15,376 nt of DNA from positions 1 to 15,376 of the forward strand of contig CAJUQS010000016.1 in the NCBI GenBank assembly GCA_910588365.1. The letters run 5' to 3'. Made by a program: the position numbers and the translations under genes. Positions 13,034-15,376 of the stretch are shown here, piece after piece. Under the pieces are notes generated by a model. It did not search any database and had not been told where the DNA came from. It saw only the letters and a program-made list of their open reading frames with translations. The stretch comes from an uncultured Oscillospiraceae bacterium (GTDB lineage: Bacteria > Bacillota > Clostridia > Oscillospirales > Oscillospiraceae). How positions within the stretch are numbered: position 1 is the first letter of the stretch; every line of letters starts with the position of its first letter.

Positions 13034-13618
13034 TCAGATGTTTTGATAGAACAGGCCATGGCGGGTGCAGTACCACAGCAGCCTCCCGTGGCCCCGCGCC
13101 GGGAAGCGGACCTGGAAGTCCCACTCCGGGTACTGCCGGACCAGCTGGACCCGGTCCCCGGCGGCCAGGGCCGCGAAGGCGATGTGGTGGTCCTTGGCCA
13201 TGGGGTGGTCCGCGGTGAGGTACCACTCGTCCTCCACCTTTTCCACGCGGAGGCTGTGCTCCCCCTCCGCCTTTTGGGGCGTCAGGGGGGCGAGCCTTCT
13301 GCCGCAGCAGCTCAGCTCCGCCTCGCCGGTGGTCAGCGTGATGCCGCCGCAATTGGGGCAGACGCAGTATGTTGCTTTTTTCATGTTTCCTCCCGATTCC
13401 TCAACGGGAGGCAGTTGGCCGGACAGCAGCGCCGCCAGATCCGCGCCCAGCTCCTCCGCCAGCACGCCCAGCAGGGACACGTCCGGGCATCCCATGCCCG
13501 TCTCCCACTTGCTCACCGCCTTGGCCGTGACCCCCAGCCGGTCCGCCAGCTCCCGCTGGGTCAGAGCCCGCTCCTTCCGCAGCCGCGCAATCAGCGCCCC
13601 GACTTTTCCGCAGTCCAT
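13034..13618 (-). CDS. XRE-type HTH protein fused to a desulfoferrodoxin-like iron module
   Basis: 194 residues. The HTH_3/XRE DNA-binding domain is at about 6-62 (LTQRELADRLGV, AVSKWETG). A desulforedoxin-like centre follows: C87-P-N-C90, then C104-C105 (SCCGRR). A superoxide-reductase-like domain is at about 118-194: H121, H138 in ADHPM, H144 in KDHHIAF, C184 and H187 in WYCTRHGLF. The 6- and 3-residue spacings equal those of the Fe(His4Cys) site. The catalytic Lys expected directly before H121 (E-K-H in enzymes) is replaced; the sequence reads G-E-H. I infer a redox- or oxygen-responsive regulator rather than an enzyme. The ATG follows AAGGAGG with 9 bases between; longer frames upstream lack an RBS. 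It is the first gene of a likely two- or three-gene operon with its own promoter and a flanking inverted repeat. Confidence 0.88.
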   Translation of the reverse strand: MDCGKVGALIARLRKERALTQRELADRLGVTAKAVSKWETGMGCPDVSLLGVLAEELGADLAALLSGQLPPVEESGGNMKKATYCVCPNCGGITLTTGEAELSCCGRRLAPLTPQKAEGEHSLRVEKVEDEWYLTADHPMAKDHHIAFAALAAGDRVQLVRQYPEWDFQVRFPARGHGRLLWYCTRHGLFYQNI

Positions 13619-13700
13619 GACCTGCCGCCTCCTTTTGGTTTGATGTGGCCGGGCCCGAGAGCCCGTCCTCCCCATACTACCGGAAACCGGGCGGCAGGTC
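13619..13700. promoter_or_regulatory. Inverted repeat pair flanking the HTH-desulfoferrodoxin promoter
   Basis: Perfect 11-bp inverted repeat gacctgccgcc (13619-13629, over the SD region and start) and ggcggcaggtc (13690-13700, over the -35). The arms are 60 bases apart and bracket the promoter, so they could be an autoregulatory operator pair. Confidence 0.4.
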
Positions 13701-13702
13701 AA
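13674..13702 (-). promoter_or_regulatory. Promoter of the HTH-desulfoferrodoxin operon
   Basis: Minus strand -35 TTGACC (13702-13697, 5 of 6), 17-base spacer, -10 TAGTAT (13679-13674, 4 of 6). The -35 overlaps the end of the frameshifted remnant gene. Confidence 0.5.
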
Positions 13703-13947
13703 TCCACGCTCCGTGGAGCGGTCCGCTTTTCCAGTCCCAGCTTCTCCGCATAGAAGGCCAGCCCGGCGTGCGGACCGGGTGGGGCGTGTCCACCATGCGG
13801 AAGGCGTACAGGTCATTCACCGGCCCAGTATCCATAAAGCCGCTGACCTCCCCCCGGCAGCAGGAAGGACACGTCGTACCCCTCCAGCTGGCGGGCGAAG
13901 AAGTCCGCCTTGGAGGGGTTGGAGGTGCCCAGCAGGATCTCTTTCAT
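13699..13947 (-). pseudogene. Frameshifted remnant gene, N-terminus resembling the HAM1/RdgB pyrophosphatase start
   Basis: A strong RBS (GGAGG, 7 bases before ATG 13947) and a 2-base gap to the upstream GNAT stop show it was a real, coupled gene. Without repair it encodes 44 residues (MKEILLGTSNPSKADFFARQ...) ending at a TGA at 13813-13815. Removing one base in a run of six G (13851-13856) restores ...LLPGEVSGFMDTGPVNDLYAF RMVDTPHPVRTPG. Adding one base near 13760-13775 continues into AFYAEKLGLEKRTAPRSVD and a TGA at 13701-13699. The repaired product is about 82 residues. The MKEILLGTSNPSK start resembles HAM1-type NTP pyrophosphatases, which are about 200 residues, so a large deletion would also be needed. 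The family is uncertain; the frameshifts are seen directly. Confidence 0.55.
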
Positions 13948-13949
13948 GG

Positions 13950-14558
13950 TCAGTCCTCCGCCCAGTCGATCAGCGGCCGGGGCCTCTCCCCGGGCAGCAG
14001 GGGAATCTGGATATACTGGCTGTACTTCTCCCGCCCGAACTGGCGGAGGTAGATCTCCTGGTGCTTTTTCAGGATCTCCGCCTCCTCCGGCAGGGGAGCG
14101 GCCCAGCAGATGGTCTTGTAGTGGACGCCGAACAGGGCGCTGTCGTAGCCGAGGACCGCCGCCCCGCTGCGCCGGTAGAACCCCAGGCGGCGCAGAATCA
14201 TCCCGTCCGCCGCCGGGTCCCCCGTGGGTGCCTCGGACTCCCCGATGAAGACCGTGTCCGCCGGATAGCGGGCCCGGGCCAGCTCCAGCAGCTTTCCGCC
14301 GGTGCCGCCGCAGCGCCGCCCGGCGGGGACGCAGAGGTAGTCAATGAGGATATAGCGCCCGTCCTCGTGCTTCCACAGCAGGATATAGCCCAGCGCCTCC
14401 CCGTCCTCGTCAAAAAGGGCCAGCGGGTCATAGATGCCCGCCTGCCGCATCCGCTCGATGGCCCGGAGGGGCTTCAGCTCCGCCGGGGGAAACGCCTCCT
14501 TCAGATCCGTCTCATAGGCTTTTTCCAGTTCCGCCTGGGTCATTTCTCTCAGCTTCAT
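13950..14558 (-). CDS. GNAT family N-acetyltransferase (second acetyltransferase gene)
   Basis: 202 residues, cytoplasmic. The GNAT core is visible: beta strands GEALGYILLWKHEDGRYILI (53-72), motif A YLCVPAGRRCGGTGGKLLELA (74-94, with R-R-x-G-G-T-G for acetyl-CoA pyrophosphate), and LRRLGFYRRSGAAVLGYDSALFG (122-144). A C-terminal extension (about 155-202) is rich in charged and aromatic residues and unassigned. The start ATG overlaps the rimI stop by the 4-base ATGA arrangement, so the two are translationally coupled. SD GGAG lies about 8 bases upstream. Substrate unknown. The stop is followed after two bases by the ATG of the frameshifted remnant. Confidence 0.85.
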   Translation of the reverse strand: MKLREMTQAELEKAYETDLKEAFPPAELKPLRAIERMRQAGIYDPLALFDEDGEALGYILLWKHEDGRYILIDYLCVPAGRRCGGTGGKLLELARARYPADTVFIGESEAPTGDPAADGMILRRLGFYRRSGAAVLGYDSALFGVHYKTICWAAPLPEEAEILKKHQEIYLRQFGREKYSQYIQIPLLPGERPRPLIDWAED

Positions 14559-15004
14559 GTCGTAAACTCCAATGTCATGATAATCGCGTCCTCCTTGGGA
14601 TGGAGGTAGTAGCCCCGCCGCTGTCCGGCCTCGGCGAAGCCCAGTCCGGCGTAGAGGGCCCTCGCCCCCCGGTTGCTCTCCCGGACCTCCAGGGTGAGGA
14701 AGGACAGGCCCTTCTCCAGCCCCTGCCTCCGGAGGGCCTCCAGCAGGGCTGTGGCAATCCCCATACGGCGGCAGTCCGGCCGGACGGCCACGTTGTTGAT
14801 ATAGCCCTCGTCCAGCACCCAGCTGAGGCTGACATAGCCCAGGACGGCGCCATCCCCGGCCACAGCCGCCAGCGTGAGAGCGTGTTCCTCCGCCAGCAGA
14901 TCCTCCAGCAGCTTTTTTGACCAGGGGTCCGGGAAGCAGGCGCGTTCAATTTCCTCCACCTGTGGGATGTGGGATGTGTTCATCGGAACAATCGTATAAT
15001 TCAC
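14555..15004 (-). CDS. rimI: Ribosomal protein S18-alanine N-acetyltransferase RimI
   Basis: Acetylates the N-terminal alanine of ribosomal protein S18; in many Firmicutes the gene travels with tsaB, tsaE and tsaD. 149 residues from a GTG start (15004) with AGAGG 6 bases upstream; an ATG seven codons in is possible but has no RBS. Motifs: ACFPDPWSKK (22-31), YINNVAVRPDCRRMGIATAL (68-87, acetyl-CoA motif), LEVRESNRGARALYAGLGF (105-123) with E106 or E109 and Y118 near the expected catalytic positions, and GYYLHPKEDAIIMTLEF at the end. Length and motif order match RimI, not a generic GNAT. An 8-bp hairpin (15038-15020) lies directly before the SD and could tune translation. Confidence 0.9.
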   Translation of the reverse strand: MNYTIVPMNTSHIPQVEEIERACFPDPWSKKLLEDLLAEEHALTLAAVAGDGAVLGYVSLSWVLDEGYINNVAVRPDCRRMGIATALLEALRRQGLEKGLSFLTLEVRESNRGARALYAGLGFAEAGQRRGYYLHPKEDAIIMTLEFTT

Positions 15005-15376
15005 CGTTTTCCTCTTTCTTTGCCGCCTCCGGCGGCAAGGGGTGGCTGTTTCTTTTCGGTCCCTTGCGGGGGCTCCCCGCCCCCGAACCCCCGTGGGCCG
15101 GCCTCTTAAAGGGATAGAGCCTGCAAGGGGGATCCCTCCGAATTGCTGCAACGCAAATCCACACCGCACCGATGTGCCACAGCAGGGGCCCTCGTTAGAA
15201 CCCGTGGATAGACGCTGAAGGGCGGCAGACGAAGGGTAAGCACCATCGGTAGAGTCAGCCCAGCTACAACAAAGGGCAAATAAACAACAAATTCAGGATT
15301 CTCAAGGACGGAGTCCTTGAGCGGCTTTTTGGTACCTTTTTGTCCGCACAAAAAGGTACCGCGGGGTGTGGGGCCG
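15005..15376. other. Non-coding, repeat-like 372 bases upstream of rimI
   Basis: Three hairpins are visible: ttgccgcc/ggcggcaa (15020-15038), cgggggc/gcccccg (15067-15085), and the paired hairpins of repeat copy G (15301-15360). An 81-codon minus-strand frame (15351-15106) crosses the copy G hairpins at its start, lacks an RBS and has no recognisable motif. I regard it as non-coding. No clear promoter for rimI was found here. Confidence 0.5.
15301..15360 (-). repeat. Two-hairpin repeat, copy G (divergent stems, same architecture)
   Basis: Large hairpin ggtacctttttgt (15331-15343), loop ccgc, acaaaaaggtacc (15348-15360), perfect over 13 bp. The linker on the minus strand is caaaaagccg. The small hairpin is ctcaaggac (15301-15309), loop gga, gtccttgag (15313-15321). 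Both stems differ in sequence from the other copies yet remain fully paired. Confidence 0.75.

Noticed and set aside
13014..13352. N-terminal extension of the 141-residue protein to 254 residues
   Set aside because: The extension is an out-of-frame reading of the HTH-desulfoferrodoxin gene. The ATG at 13013 has its own SD.
13619..13816. N-terminal extension of the HTH-desulfoferrodoxin protein
   Set aside because: The extension has no RBS and low-complexity composition, and it overlaps the promoter. The HTH fold begins right after the ATG at 13618, which has AAGGAGG.
13713..14609. 298-codon plus-strand frame opposite the GNAT and remnant genes
   Set aside because: Antisense shadow of well-supported minus-strand genes; no motif or RBS.
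15106..15351. 81-codon minus-strand frame upstream of rimI
   Set aside because: Its start lies within repeat copy G, it has no SD, and its sequence has no recognisable domain.
1..15376. tRNA, rRNA or tmRNA genes
   Set aside because: No cloverleaf with a GGTTCGAATCC-type arm and no rRNA signature was seen on either strand by eye.

Overview
The window is about 15.4 kb of GC-rich bacterial chromosome. Gene content and style suggest an anaerobic Firmicute of the Oscillospiraceae type (a Flavonifractor, Intestinimonas or Lawsonibacter-like gut organism). The reasons are a long-form hibernation factor, a DUF969/DUF979 permease pair next to pyroglutamyl peptidase, a desulfoferrodoxin-like module, strong AGGAGG ribosome binding sites and sigma-A type promoters. 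This taxonomic call is an inference from memory of such genomes, not a database result.

Layout from left to right. The 3' part of ileS (+) converges on a methyl-accepting chemotaxis protein gene (-); a GC hairpin terminator and two copies of a dispersed repeat lie between them. Long-form hpf (+) follows with its own promoter and terminator. A lipoprotein of peptidase family S41 (-) is divergent from a five-gene + strand cluster: DUF969, DUF979, an M29-like metallopeptidase, a GyrI-like effector-binding protein and pcp (pyroglutamyl-peptidase I). This cluster looks like an uptake and hydrolysis system for pyroglutamyl or other small modified peptides. A 737-base non-coding stretch follows. It holds repeats, strong hairpins and a candidate small RNA of about 215 nt with its own promoter and terminator.

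From 15004 back to 11523 everything is on the minus strand: rimI, a second GNAT acetyltransferase, a frameshifted remnant gene, a helix-turn-helix protein fused to a desulfoferrodoxin-like domain, an unrecognised 141-residue protein and tsaD. The last 372 bases are non-coding repeat-like DNA.

The observations most worth following are these. (1) A dispersed two-hairpin repeat has its stems preserved by compensatory changes, and in four of seven copies it starts directly behind a stop codon in the gene's own direction. (2) An XRE/desulfoferrodoxin fusion keeps all metal ligands but lacks the superoxide-reductase lysine, which suggests an iron-based redox sensor. (3) There is a candidate structured small RNA at about 11080-11298. 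(4) The pcp cluster carries two extra genes of unknown role. (5) The chemoreceptor has a zinc-binding CZB-like domain placed between its two membrane helices.
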